Origin: an uncultured Clostridia bacterium
GTDB taxonomy: Bacteria > Bacillota > Clostridia > TANB77 > CAG-508
Assembly (NCBI GenBank): GCA_934162535.1
Contig: CAKPJC010000003.1
Span: 31,990-95,989, forward strand
Direction: 5' to 3'
Length of the DNA stretch: 64,000 nt
How positions within the stretch are numbered: the stretch's first letter is position 1; the number at the start of each line of letters is the position of its first letter. The notes beneath the pieces were generated by a model that worked only from the letters and a program-made list of their open reading frames with translations, searched no databases and had not been told where the DNA came from. A program made the position numbers and the translations under genes. Positions 57,053 through 64,000 of this stretch are shown one piece after another.

Positions 57053-58735
57053 TTATTTTTCAAAATAAGGAATCATTTTTAATTTTAATGGTTTAAGGAT
57101 TTTAGATCCATTAGAGAGAAAAGCCAAAGCTGAAAAAGTTTCTAAATTCTGAGTAAAAAAATTTGTATCATAAACAAAATCTTTTTGAGAATATGTGTTA
57201 AAGCTCTCTGTTATATTTGAATATCTGGAATTTAAAGATTTTGTTATATAATTAAATTTTGTTTCCTTTGCACCCTCAGAATAACTTGTAGAAGTAAGAG
57301 TTTTAAATTCTTTCCCCAATTGTTTTTGAGCTTCTTCAATAGTAAAAGTATCATCTGTACGAAACCAAATTTTATTTATTAAATTTTGTATAATAACTTT
57401 TACTGTAGTTTCATCTTTTAGTGTATTTTTTAATGAGGAATAACTTTGAGTACAGACTATATTAATGCATTTTGCTTCTCTACTAAGAGAAAAGAAATCA
57501 GCATCAGTTTTTGTAACATATTCTGCATATTCATCGCAAATAAAGACAGAAGGCTTGACTCTATTATGTGATAAATTATACATTACCTCAGATTGAAAAT
57601 CTAATTTTAAATATGCAGATATTAACTTTGAAAGATTTTTATATTCAGCAATATTCATATTCAAAACAACAATTTTACCTTTTGATAATGCAAAATTAAA
57701 ACCTTTAAAATTAAGCTTTTCTTTAGGAGGACAAAAAGCCTTAGAAACACGATAATCAGAAACAAAGATATTTGTGATTCTTGTTATTTCAGATTTTAAA
57801 ATAGCCAAAGTACGATTATCAAGAGAATAAAATTCTTTTTCAAAAAATGTTATTGAAGAATTCAAATCATAAATTTCTTGATAAGAAAATTTTGAATTGT
57901 AAAACATATTTCTTAAGATAGCCACCTTAGATTTGTAGTAATCAGGTTCAGTAACTAATTTGTGAATCTCCATAAAAGTTACATATCCATCATTATATAA
58001 TCTACAAAGTTTTATACACTCAGCCAAAATTTGTTCGGCTTTATCCAGCCAATATGATTCTGAATTGTTTTCAGAAAAAAGAAGAAGTATAGTTTTTAAT
58101 CTATTGGCAAGAACAATAGGGGAAAGATTAGGTTTATGCAAGGGGTTATAAACAGTTGGGGAATTTAATCCAATTTCAATAATATCTTTACTTAAATGAT
58201 ACTTGTAAGCGATTTGCTTTATATGCTTGAAATAATTTCCTTTCACATCTAGTACTAGAATTCCGAACTTATTATTATTGTTAATACTATTATATTTTAA
58301 TATCTGCTCAGTAAATGGATACATTGCAGAACTGGTTTTTCCTGTTCCAATAGTGCCAGTTATAAGAAAATTTTGGAATAAGCCTGATTCGGGAATATAA
58401 ATGTTTCTTTTTGAATCTGCGTCATAACCAATTAACAATGAAATTAATTTGTTATTATATTTTACCAAAGAATCCGATTTAATTAGAGTACGGTACTTAA
58501 ATTTTATATAGAACATGAGTAATTTTAAAGAAAGAACAATAATGGTAAAAATATAACAAAAGACAAAAGATAATTTTATAAAATTCCAAAGATTTGAATT
58601 ATAGCAAATGTCAATGGGGTGTATACCATATGGCACAACAACTTCGGTTAAAACAAAAATTGGTCTGAATATAATATAAGATAATATAAAAAGAAATAAC
58701 TGGTAAATAATAAAAAATAATCCTAATTTAATCAT
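57053..58735 (-). CDS. VirD4/TraG-type coupling ATPase
   Basis: A 560-aa membrane-bound ATPase that hands substrates to a T4SS. Two N-terminal helices (about 5-25 and 52-72), Walker A TGTIGTGKTSSAMYPF (about 125-140), NPL-type VYNPLHKP, Walker B VFICDEYAEYVT (about 398), and the sensor CTQSYSSL. It is the only VirD4 in the window. AAGGAGG lies inside the preceding gene, 4 nt before ATG. Confidence 0.93.
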   Translation of the reverse strand: MIKLGLFFIIYQLFLFILSYIIFRPIFVLTEVVVPYGIHPIDICYNSNLWNFIKLSFVFCYIFTIIVLSLKLLMFYIKFKYRTLIKSDSLVKYNNKLISLLIGYDADSKRNIYIPESGLFQNFLITGTIGTGKTSSAMYPFTEQILKYNSINNNNKFGILVLDVKGNYFKHIKQIAYKYHLSKDIIEIGLNSPTVYNPLHKPNLSPIVLANRLKTILLLFSENNSESYWLDKAEQILAECIKLCRLYNDGYVTFMEIHKLVTEPDYYKSKVAILRNMFYNSKFSYQEIYDLNSSITFFEKEFYSLDNRTLAILKSEITRITNIFVSDYRVSKAFCPPKEKLNFKGFNFALSKGKIVVLNMNIAEYKNLSKLISAYLKLDFQSEVMYNLSHNRVKPSVFICDEYAEYVTKTDADFFSLSREAKCINIVCTQSYSSLKNTLKDETTVKVIIQNLINKIWFRTDDTFTIEEAQKQLGKEFKTLTSTSYSEGAKETKFNYITKSLNSRYSNITESFNTYSQKDFVYDTNFFTQNLETFSALAFLSNGSKILKPLKLKMIPYFEK

Positions 58736-58904
58736 AATCCTCCTTTTTTTGAGCTAACTCTTTTTTTAATTGTAATTTGGAACCTTGTAAGTTGTGAAAT
58801 ACATAAATATCAAAAAATGCGTAAATTGAATATAATGTAAAAAAAACACAAATAATATAATAGATAAAAAATATATTGACTAAACGTATTATGTTAATCA
58901 CCAC
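58728..58904 (-). CDS. Small membrane protein, start uncertain
   Basis: A 58-aa ORF just upstream of VirD4, overlapping it by 8 bp. One hydrophobic segment (NIFFIYYIICVFFTLYSIYA), then a charged tail (LKKELAQKKEDYD). Possible starts: GTG 58904 or 58901, ATT 58898 or ATA 58892; the SD-like AAGGTGGTGATT overlaps the first three. Likely a T4SS accessory. The minus-strand operon starts here; a TTCGATT near 58932 is a poor Spo0A-like match. Confidence 0.55.
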   Translation of the reverse strand: MVINIIRLVNIFFIYYIICVFFTLYSIYAFFDIYVFHNLQGSKLQLKKELAQKKEDYD

Positions 58905-59002
58905 CTTGCTCGTATATAATACAACATTTTTTTCGATTTGTCTATACTTTTTTGAAAAAATGTGATAAAATTATAAATGTAAAGAAAATTAAGGAGGAAA
59001 TC

Positions 59003-59188
59003 ATGAAATTTAATAAAGACACAAAAATTGGAGAAATCATAGAAGTTGCTCCAGAAAAAGTTGAGATACTACTTGAAAGTGGAATGCATTGCATTGGATG
59101 TCCAGCATCACAAATGGAAACATTAGAAGAAGCTTGTGAAGTACATGGAATAGATGTAAATGAAGTATTAGAAAAGTTAAATGCATAA
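59003..59188 (+). CDS. DUF1858-type CxxC protein
   Basis: A 61-aa protein matching the DUF1858 pattern (short helical domain; TKIGEIIEVAPEKVEILLE, then HCIGCPASQ with Cys30 and Cys33). Members occur alone or fused to redox or hybrid-cluster proteins in anaerobes; role unproven. AAGGAGG 5 nt before ATG 59003. Confidence 0.85.
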   Translation: MKFNKDTKIGEIIEVAPEKVEILLESGMHCIGCPASQMETLEEACEVHGIDVNEVLEKLNA

Positions 59189-59192
59189 AAAA

Positions 59193-59199
59193 TTCGACA
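59193..59199 (-). promoter_or_regulatory. TGTCGAA core upstream of tRNA cluster
   Basis: Exact core but 48 bp ahead of the -35 of the tRNA promoter; function doubtful. Confidence 0.2.
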
Positions 59200-59246
59200 A
59201 AAAACAAAAAAATTAAAAAAAATTTTAAAAAATTTTGAAAAATGTA

Positions 59247-59275
59247 TTGACAATATGCATAAAATAGTGTAATAT
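59247..59275 (+). promoter_or_regulatory. tRNA cluster promoter
   Basis: TTGACA, 17-bp spacer, TAATAT, about 28 bp before the tRNA-Lys gene. Confidence 0.8.
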
Positions 59276-59303
59276 TAAAAGGCGTTGTTTGATACATGCA
59301 TAC

Positions 59304-59379
59304 GGGCTATTAGCTCAGGTGGTAGAGCACTTGACTTTTAATCAAGTTGTCCCGCGTTCGAGTCGCGGATAGCTCACCA
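59304..59379 (+). tRNA. tRNA-Lys(UUU)
   Basis: 76 nt with encoded CCA. Acceptor GGGCTAT/ATAGCTC, anticodon loop CTTTTAA (UUU), T-loop GTTCGAGTC. Confidence 0.97.
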
Positions 59380-59384
59380 AATAA

Positions 59385-59416
59385 AGAATTCTAATTTTCA
59401 AAAAAATTAGAATTCT
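59385..59416. other. Perfect inverted repeat between tRNA-Lys and tRNA-Glu
   Basis: AGAATTCTAATTT / AAATTAGAATTCT. No T-run follows, so it may be a processing hairpin or attenuator within the transcript. Confidence 0.55.
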
Positions 59417-59425
59417 CTATATTAT

Positions 59426-59500
59426 GGCCCCGTGGTCAAGAGGTTAAGACACCGCCCTTTCACGGCGGAGTCATGGGTTCGATTCCCGTCGGGGTCACCA
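59426..59500 (+). tRNA. tRNA-Glu(UUC)
   Basis: 75 nt, encoded CCA. Acceptor GGCCCCG/CGGGGTC, anticodon loop CTTTCAC (UUC). Confidence 0.97.
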
Positions 59501-59502
59501 AC

Positions 59503-59579
59503 GCCACTTTAGCTCAGCTGGCCAGAGCACCGCACTTGTAATGCGGGGGTCCCCAGTTCGAATCTGGGAAGTGGCTCCA
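59503..59579 (+). tRNA. tRNA-Thr(UGU)
   Basis: 77 nt, encoded CCA. Acceptor GCCACTT/AAGTGGC, anticodon loop CTTGTAA (UGU). Confidence 0.97.
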
Positions 59580-59583
59580 TATA

Positions 59584-59626
59584 AAGGTCAATAGTTTTGA
59601 GATAACTCTTAATTATTGGCTTTTTT
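59584..59626 (+). terminator. Terminator of the tRNA cluster
   Basis: AGGTCAATA / TATTGGCTT with inner GAG/CTC, then TTTTT. Confidence 0.75.
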
Positions 59627-59664
59627 ATTATTTTAATGGAAAAATTAATTAATATGGAGGAAAA

Positions 59665-60384
59665 ATGGAAAAAATAGTATTAATAACAGGAGCATCAAGG
59701 GGAATAGGAAGACAAATAGCTATAGATATAGCAAAAAAAGGAAATAAAGTTATAGCAAACTATAATAAATCAAAGGAACAGGCAGAAAGTCTACAAAAAG
59801 AAAATAACAATATAGAAACATATCAGGCAGATATTTCAAAAAGAAAAAATGTACAAGAAATGATAGAATATACAATAAAAAAATATGGTAGAATAGATGT
59901 ATTAATAAATAATGCAGGAGTATCTGAAACAAAGTTATTTACAGATGTTACAGACAATGATTGGGAAAGAATGATAAATAACAATTTATATTCTGCATTT
60001 TGTGTAACACAAGAAGTTGCAAAAAATATGATACATCAAAAAGATGGATGTATTATAAATATATCATCAATATGGGGAATGGTTGGAGCATCATGTGAAT
60101 CAATATATTCAATAACAAAAGCGGGAATTGATGCAATGACAAAATCTTTAGCAAAGGAATTAGGACCATCTAACATAAGAGTAAACTCAATTGCACCGGG
60201 GTTTATTAATACAGATATGAATAGGAAATATAATGAAAAAGAGATAGAAAGCATAAAAGAAGAAATACCACTTGAGAAAATAGGAAAAACAGTGGACATA
60301 TCTAAATGTGTAAATTGGATAATAGATGATGAATACACAACAGGTCAAATTATTTCAATAAATGGTGGATGGGTAATAACATAA
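59665..60384 (+). CDS. SDR-family oxidoreductase (FabG-like)
   Basis: A 239-aa NAD(P)-dependent short-chain dehydrogenase. TGASRGIGRQI cofactor loop, NNAG, catalytic Ser in INISSIWG, YSITK (Tyr-x3-Lys), and PGFINTDMN. Could be a 3-oxoacyl-ACP reductase, but it stands alone with no fatty-acid genes beside it, so substrate is open. GGAGG 6 nt before ATG. Confidence 0.88.
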   Translation: MEKIVLITGASRGIGRQIAIDIAKKGNKVIANYNKSKEQAESLQKENNNIETYQADISKRKNVQEMIEYTIKKYGRIDVLINNAGVSETKLFTDVTDNDWERMINNNLYSAFCVTQEVAKNMIHQKDGCIINISSIWGMVGASCESIYSITKAGIDAMTKSLAKELGPSNIRVNSIAPGFINTDMNRKYNEKEIESIKEEIPLEKIGKTVDISKCVNWIIDDEYTTGQIISINGGWVIT

Positions 60385-60412
60385 AAAACATGGATATTTC
60401 TATCCATGTTTT
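60385..60412. terminator. Bidirectional terminator
   Basis: AAAACATGGATA / TATCCATGTTTT between convergent SDR and CBM-like genes. Confidence 0.85.
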
Positions 60413-60881
60413 ATTCTTCATTTGTTGCTTTTCTTTTATAATTTCCAGAGATTAGCTTAGGTAAATATGTAATTATTTTATATACAGCTAATCTTATTTT
60501 TTTACTCCATATATAACTTTTTCTTAATTTTCTTGCTGTACCCAAAGAAACAGGCTCATCCTCTAATACGATTAAATCTGTTTGTTTCTTTTCAATAGGG
60601 AATACATAGTTATTTCCATAATTATTATCCCAAGCACCATTTTCATTGCAAAAACAGAAATTTAATGTTTCTGCTGAATTGATTTCTATTTCAGTTTGAA
60701 AACCAAGTTCAGTTTTTTCCATATTAACATCATGTAAATCTTCCCAATTATGACCAAAGCCATAATGAATCATTACACTATTTGATGCATTTTGAAAAAA
60801 CTCTCCTGTATAAGAAATTTTAACTTTACTATTTTCAGTTAATTTGTCTGTGTTAAAAAAAATATTCTTTGTTAATTCCAT
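60411..60881 (-). CDS. CBM25/53-like starch-binding-type domain protein
   Basis: A 156-aa cytosolic-looking protein with no signal peptide. Residues about 10-100 fit a CBM25/53 beta-sandwich: VMIHYGFGHNWEDLHDV, GFQTEIEINSAETLNFCF, GAWDNNYGNNYVFPI. The C-terminal 50 residues are basic. Often in amylase-type enzymes; here it is alone, so it may guide glycogen or act as adaptor. GAGGG before ATG 60881. Confidence 0.75.
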   Translation of the reverse strand: MELTKNIFFNTDKLTENSKVKISYTGEFFQNASNSVMIHYGFGHNWEDLHDVNMEKTELGFQTEIEINSAETLNFCFCNENGAWDNNYGNNYVFPIEKKQTDLIVLEDEPVSLGTARKLRKSYIWSKKIRLAVYKIITYLPKLISGNYKRKATNEE

Positions 60882-61042
60882 ATTTGAATTCTCCCTCATC
60901 TTTTGTTACGAATATTATAATATTAAATTTTACAATATTCAAGTATTTTTTTAAAAAAATTGTAAAAATTTTTAAAAAATTATAAAGTAATAAAATTATA
61001 ACATAAACATATAAATAAATAAAAGGACTTTTGCTAAAAAAA

Positions 61043-61071
61043 TTGTCAAAAAAAGAAATTTATGATAATAT
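61043..61071 (+). promoter_or_regulatory. Promoter of the VanW-like gene
   Basis: TTGTCA, 17-bp spacer, TAATAT, 26 bp before ATG 61097. Confidence 0.65.
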
Positions 61072-61096
61072 ATAAATTAGGTAAAAGGAGAATGAT

Positions 61097-62881
61097 ATGG
61101 AAGAAAAAAAGAAGGATAATGAATTTAAAAAAGAAAATGTTGCCTTACTTGATAAAGAAGTAAATGAAAATATTGAACAAAAAGAAAAAAAGCCAGAAGA
61201 AACAAAAGAAAAAAAAGAAAGTAAAGATGAAGTAAAAGAAAAACCAAAAACAGAAGAGAAAGAAGAAGAGAAAAAAGATGACATTAAAATAAAAACATTA
61301 GAAGATGCAAAACAAGAAGAAAAAAGCATGAAGGTAATAAAAGACCATACTAAAACAAACATAATACTAATAACAACAGGAATTATAGTTGTCATTGTAG
61401 CAATTTTATCAACAATATTTGCAGTAATAAATTTAGGCAATGAAAAAATAATGAAAGGTGTATATATTAAGGGACTTGATGTATCAGATATGACAAAACA
61501 AGAAGCAAAAGAAGCACTAGAAACAAAATACTTGTCAAAAGAAGAGAGTCAAATATACTTGAACTATGGAGAATTTGAAACAGCAATAACATATAAAGCA
61601 CTAGAAGTGAGTTATCAAATTGACCAAGCAATTACAGATGCTTTATCAATAGGAAGAAGTGGAAATATATTTAAAGATAACATTGAAATATTAAACACAT
61701 GGAGAAAAAGTAAAGATATATCGTTAGAAGTAAAAATTGATGAAGACATGGTTAGGCAAATATCACAGAATATAGATAATAGCATAGAAGGAGCAGTTGT
61801 ACAGCCAAGTTACTACATAGAAGGCAAGAAACTTATAATAACAGCTGGAAAAGAAGGAGCGAAAGTTGAAGAAGATAAACTAATTGAATTAATTTATAAA
61901 TTGCTAAATGAAGAAAAAGAAGAGCAACAAAAAATAGAAATACCAGTATTAACGGCACAACCTGGAGCAATAGATGTTGATAAAATACATCAGGAAGTTT
62001 ATAAACAAGTACAAGATGCGTATTATACAAAAGATCCATTCACAATATATCCAGAAGTTGAAGGAGTAGACTTTGATGTAGAAAGTGCAAAAGCGATGTT
62101 AGCAGAAGCAAAAGACGAATATGTTGTTGAATTAACAATAACAAAGCCATCAAAAACAGTTAGAGACATAGGCACAGAGGCGTTCCCAGACAGACTTGGA
62201 ACATGCTCAACAAAATATTCAGCAAATGCAAACAGAACAACGAATTTAAAATTAGCAGCAAATAAAATAAATGGTATAGTATTAATGCCAGGAGAGGAAT
62301 TTTCATATAATAAGACATTAGGAGAAAGAACAATACAAGCAGGTTACAAAGAAGCGGCAACATTTTCAAATGGAGAAGTAGTAAATGGACTTGGTGGAGG
62401 AATTTGCCAAATATCATCTACATTATATGATGCAGTTGTATTTGCAAATTTAGATGTAACAGTGAGAAGAAATCACCAATTTGTAACATCATACTTACCA
62501 GCAGGAAAAGATGCCACAGTTGTATGGGGTTCACAAGACTTCAAATTTAAAAATACAAGAAAATATCCAATTAGAATAGAAGCAACAGTTGGTGGTGGTT
62601 ATGCGACAATTAATATTTGGGGAATAAGAGAAGATGTTGAGTATGATATATCAATAGAAACAAGAAAAATAGCAACAATTCAATATACAACACAATATAT
62701 ACAAGATCCAAGTTTACCAGTAGGAAAAGAAGTTGTAAAACAAGCAGGAAGTAATGGAAGAAAAGTAGAAGCATATAAGGTAATGAAAAGAAATGGTCAG
62801 GTTGTTTCATCAACACTATTATCAAGAGATACATATAATGCAATGAAAAGAATAGTAAGAGTTGGAACAGGTGGACAATAA
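61097..62881 (+). CDS. VanW/G5 domain cell-wall-associated protein
   Basis: A 594-aa membrane-anchored protein. A Lys/Glu-rich cytosolic part (1-90), one helix (about 93-116), a peptidoglycan-binding-like region (GVYIKGLDVSDMTKQEA), the VanW domain (GIVLMPGEEFSYNKTLGER, GGGICQISSTLYDA), and a C-terminal G5 domain with YTTQYIQDPSLPVGKEVV. Family proteins occur near vancomycin operons and in Clostridia surfaces; activity unknown. AAAAGGAG before ATG. Confidence 0.9.
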   Translation: MEEKKKDNEFKKENVALLDKEVNENIEQKEKKPEETKEKKESKDEVKEKPKTEEKEEEKKDDIKIKTLEDAKQEEKSMKVIKDHTKTNIILITTGIIVVIVAILSTIFAVINLGNEKIMKGVYIKGLDVSDMTKQEAKEALETKYLSKEESQIYLNYGEFETAITYKALEVSYQIDQAITDALSIGRSGNIFKDNIEILNTWRKSKDISLEVKIDEDMVRQISQNIDNSIEGAVVQPSYYIEGKKLIITAGKEGAKVEEDKLIELIYKLLNEEKEEQQKIEIPVLTAQPGAIDVDKIHQEVYKQVQDAYYTKDPFTIYPEVEGVDFDVESAKAMLAEAKDEYVVELTITKPSKTVRDIGTEAFPDRLGTCSTKYSANANRTTNLKLAANKINGIVLMPGEEFSYNKTLGERTIQAGYKEAATFSNGEVVNGLGGGICQISSTLYDAVVFANLDVTVRRNHQFVTSYLPAGKDATVVWGSQDFKFKNTRKYPIRIEATVGGGYATINIWGIREDVEYDISIETRKIATIQYTTQYIQDPSLPVGKEVVKQAGSNGRKVEAYKVMKRNGQVVSSTLLSRDTYNAMKRIVRVGTGGQ

Positions 62882-62896
62882 AATTTTCCAAAATTA

Positions 62897-62925
62897 TTGA
62901 CAACTCCAATGAATAAATATATAAT
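62897..62925 (+). promoter_or_regulatory. Near-consensus promoter of the leader unit
   Basis: TTGACA, 17-bp spacer, TATAAT; 36 bp before the leader ATG at 62962. Confidence 0.85.
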
Positions 62926-62961
62926 TTGAATGAAGAAAAACATTCAAAGGAGAAATAAAAA

Positions 62962-63033
62962 ATGAAAAAGACAGCAAACCGTTGGGAGAGTAACACACAC
63001 ACACGCACACACACAAGTACTTTTAGAAAATAA
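62962..63033 (+). CDS. Short leader peptide with a CA-repeat, Thr/His-rich
   Basis: A 23-aa ORF, MKKTANRWESNTHTRTHTST then FRK and a stop. AAAGGAG lies 8 nt before ATG. An interrupted CA dinucleotide repeat (62993-63015) encodes THTRTHT. A strong terminator-type hairpin follows at 63061-63111, then the SD of the next gene. Too short for a track but with its own promoter and ribosome site. Probably a regulatory leader; a small secreted peptide is less likely. Confidence 0.55.
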   Translation: MKKTANRWESNTHTRTHTSTFRK

Positions 63034-63060
63034 AGAAAAAAATAATTTAATAGATAAAAT

Positions 63061-63111
63061 AAAAGATAGTGATAAAAGCAAAAAATGCTTAATTTGTCGC
63101 TGTCTTTTTTG
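63061..63111 (+). terminator. Attenuator-like hairpin upstream of the partial surface gene
   Basis: AAAGATAGTGATAAA pairs with TTTGTCGCTGTCTTT (G-T wobbles allowed), with an inner GC pair, then six T. It lies between leader stop and the next SD (63121). Confidence 0.75.
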
Positions 63112-63137
63112 CATCTAAAAAAGGAGGAAAATTGAAT

Positions 63138-64000
63138 ATGAAAAAACCAAAAAACAAAAAGATAAATAGGAAAATAATAACAATTACATCAATAGTATTA
63201 GTGGCTATAATTATAGTAACAACAATGATTTGCTTAGTAACAAAAAAGGATAAGAATGAAGAAGTAGAAAATACAGGGAGAATACAAAAACAAGCAATGA
63301 ACCCAAATAATTACACCATGGTAAAAAGCAAAGACGGAATAGATGTACCAGTGCCAAAAGGATATACAGCATCATCAGTAGAAAGCGAGTCATATGTAAA
63401 TGGAACATTTGAAACATTGTACCTAAATAAAAATTTAACATACACATTTACATCAGAAGGAACATATCCTTGGTCAAAAAATAGTAAAGGAATATGGACA
63501 AGTGGTAATTATAACATAGATAGTTCAACAAGTGAGATGACATCAGAAGAGTTTACAGTAAGTGAAGATGGAGGAATATTACAATTAAATTGGACAGTGT
63601 CATGTGAATTTTTTAATGATTACCTATATGGAGAAATAATAAACACAACAACAAATAGTACAGAAAAAACAACAATAAAATTAAATGGAACATATTATGG
63701 AACATCAGAATCAAGTATAACATACATGAACACAAAAGTAGAGTTAAACCAAGGAACATATAAACTAAAGATAATATATAACAAAAATGCTTCAACGAAT
63801 AGTGGATTAGATAAAGGATATGTAAAAGAAGTAAAAATATATGACAGAAAAAACAATGGAAATACAGATACAATACAAAACCATAAGTATGGAGGATTTG
63901 TAATATATGAAGGAACAGAAGAGGTAACAGATAGTAACCAATGGACAGCCCAATGTGAAAGAAATCAATGGGTATGGATACCAATAGAAGATGTAAGTGA
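63138..64000 (+). CDS. Membrane-anchored surface protein, partial (cut by window)
   Basis: First 287 residues of a longer exported protein: basic N-terminus, one helix (about 15-33), then Thr/Ser/Asn/Gly-rich beta-type sequence with GIDVPVPKGYTASSV and, near the edge, KYGGFVIYEGTEEV and NQWVWIPIEDV. The last phrases resemble clostridial surface proteins with a SUMF1-like (formylglycine-enzyme-fold) module, not enough to name it. Start ATG 63138 or TTG 63132; AAGGAGG at 63121. Confidence 0.75.
   Translation, partial: MKKPKNKKINRKIITITSIVLVAIIIVTTMICLVTKKDKNEEVENTGRIQKQAMNPNNYTMVKSKDGIDVPVPKGYTASSVESESYVNGTFETLYLNKNLTYTFTSEGTYPWSKNSKGIWTSGNYNIDSSTSEMTSEEFTVSEDGGILQLNWTVSCEFFNDYLYGEIINTTTNSTEKTTIKLNGTYYGTSESSITYMNTKVELNQGTYKLKIIYNKNASTNSGLDKGYVKEVKIYDRKNNGNTDTIQNHKYGGFVIYEGTEEVTDSNQWTAQCERNQWVWIPIEDVS

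Overview
The window is about 25-30% GC by eye, A/T-rich chromosomal DNA from a spore-forming low-GC Bacillota, most likely an anaerobic Clostridia-type organism. The support is sporulation genes (spoIIR, spmA, spmB, a GerMN protein, an AbrB/SpoVT-like regulator), a DnaA/DnaD/DnaI-type replication set, and the classical Gram-positive origin order rpmH-dnaA-dnaN-recF-gyrB-gyrA. I cannot name a species from sequence alone. The top strand changes from T-rich to A-rich near 36 kb, which fits oriC: a DnaA-box cluster before dnaA, and a second box followed by TAN trinucleotides between dnaA and dnaN.

Layout. 0-12.7 kb: sugar-nucleotide enzymes (phospho-sugar mutase, UDPGP-family pyrophosphorylase), spoIIR, murA, a WalJ/YycJ-like hydrolase, spmAB, an AbrB regulator, rsmI, a proline-rich small protein, a GerMN protein and an ABC exporter. 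12.9-27.0 kb (minus strand): a type IV secretion-like set: a large membrane-anchored wall hydrolase, a possible VirB8-like protein, a 1087-aa VirB6-like protein, a VirB4 ATPase split over two genes, a PrgI-like protein and three VirB2-like pilins. 27.2-36.0 kb (minus): two tRNA-Ser, parB, parA, rsmG, mnmG, mnmE, jag, yidC, yidD, rnpA, rpmH. 36-42.6 kb (plus): dnaA, dnaN, recF, gyrB. 42.6-50.6 kb: an accessory insert between gyrB and gyrA, with a second split VirB4 pair whose two genes both seem to start at ATT, a 3.4-kb array of about six diverged ~600-bp repeats, and an unknown ORF. 50.7-64 kb: gyrA, a DnaI-like helicase loader and a DnaD-like protein, a second T4SS block (PrgI-like, VirB6-like, VirB2-like, VirD4 coupling ATPase, small membrane protein), a DUF1858 protein, tRNA-Lys/Glu/Thr, an SDR oxidoreductase, a CBM-like protein, a VanW/G5 protein, and a partial anchored surface protein behind a leader-peptide/terminator structure.

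How it fits together. The ancestral origin region (replication initiation, ParAB segregation, tRNA modification, membrane insertion) is interleaved with two complete-looking but relaxase-less T4SS gene sets. Set 1 has the wall hydrolase and three pilins but no coupling protein. Set 2 has the VirD4 coupling protein but is broken into two opposed blocks around gyrA. Both sets have split VirB4 genes and TGTCGAA sites (the Spo0A-box core) ahead of predicted promoters. No integrase, relaxase, IS element, CRISPR array or rRNA gene was seen, so this looks like a resident chromosomal translocation system, not a freshly integrated conjugative element. The best leads are the oriC-linked T4SS pair, the tandem repeat array, the ATT starts and the CA-repeat leader at 62.96 kb.
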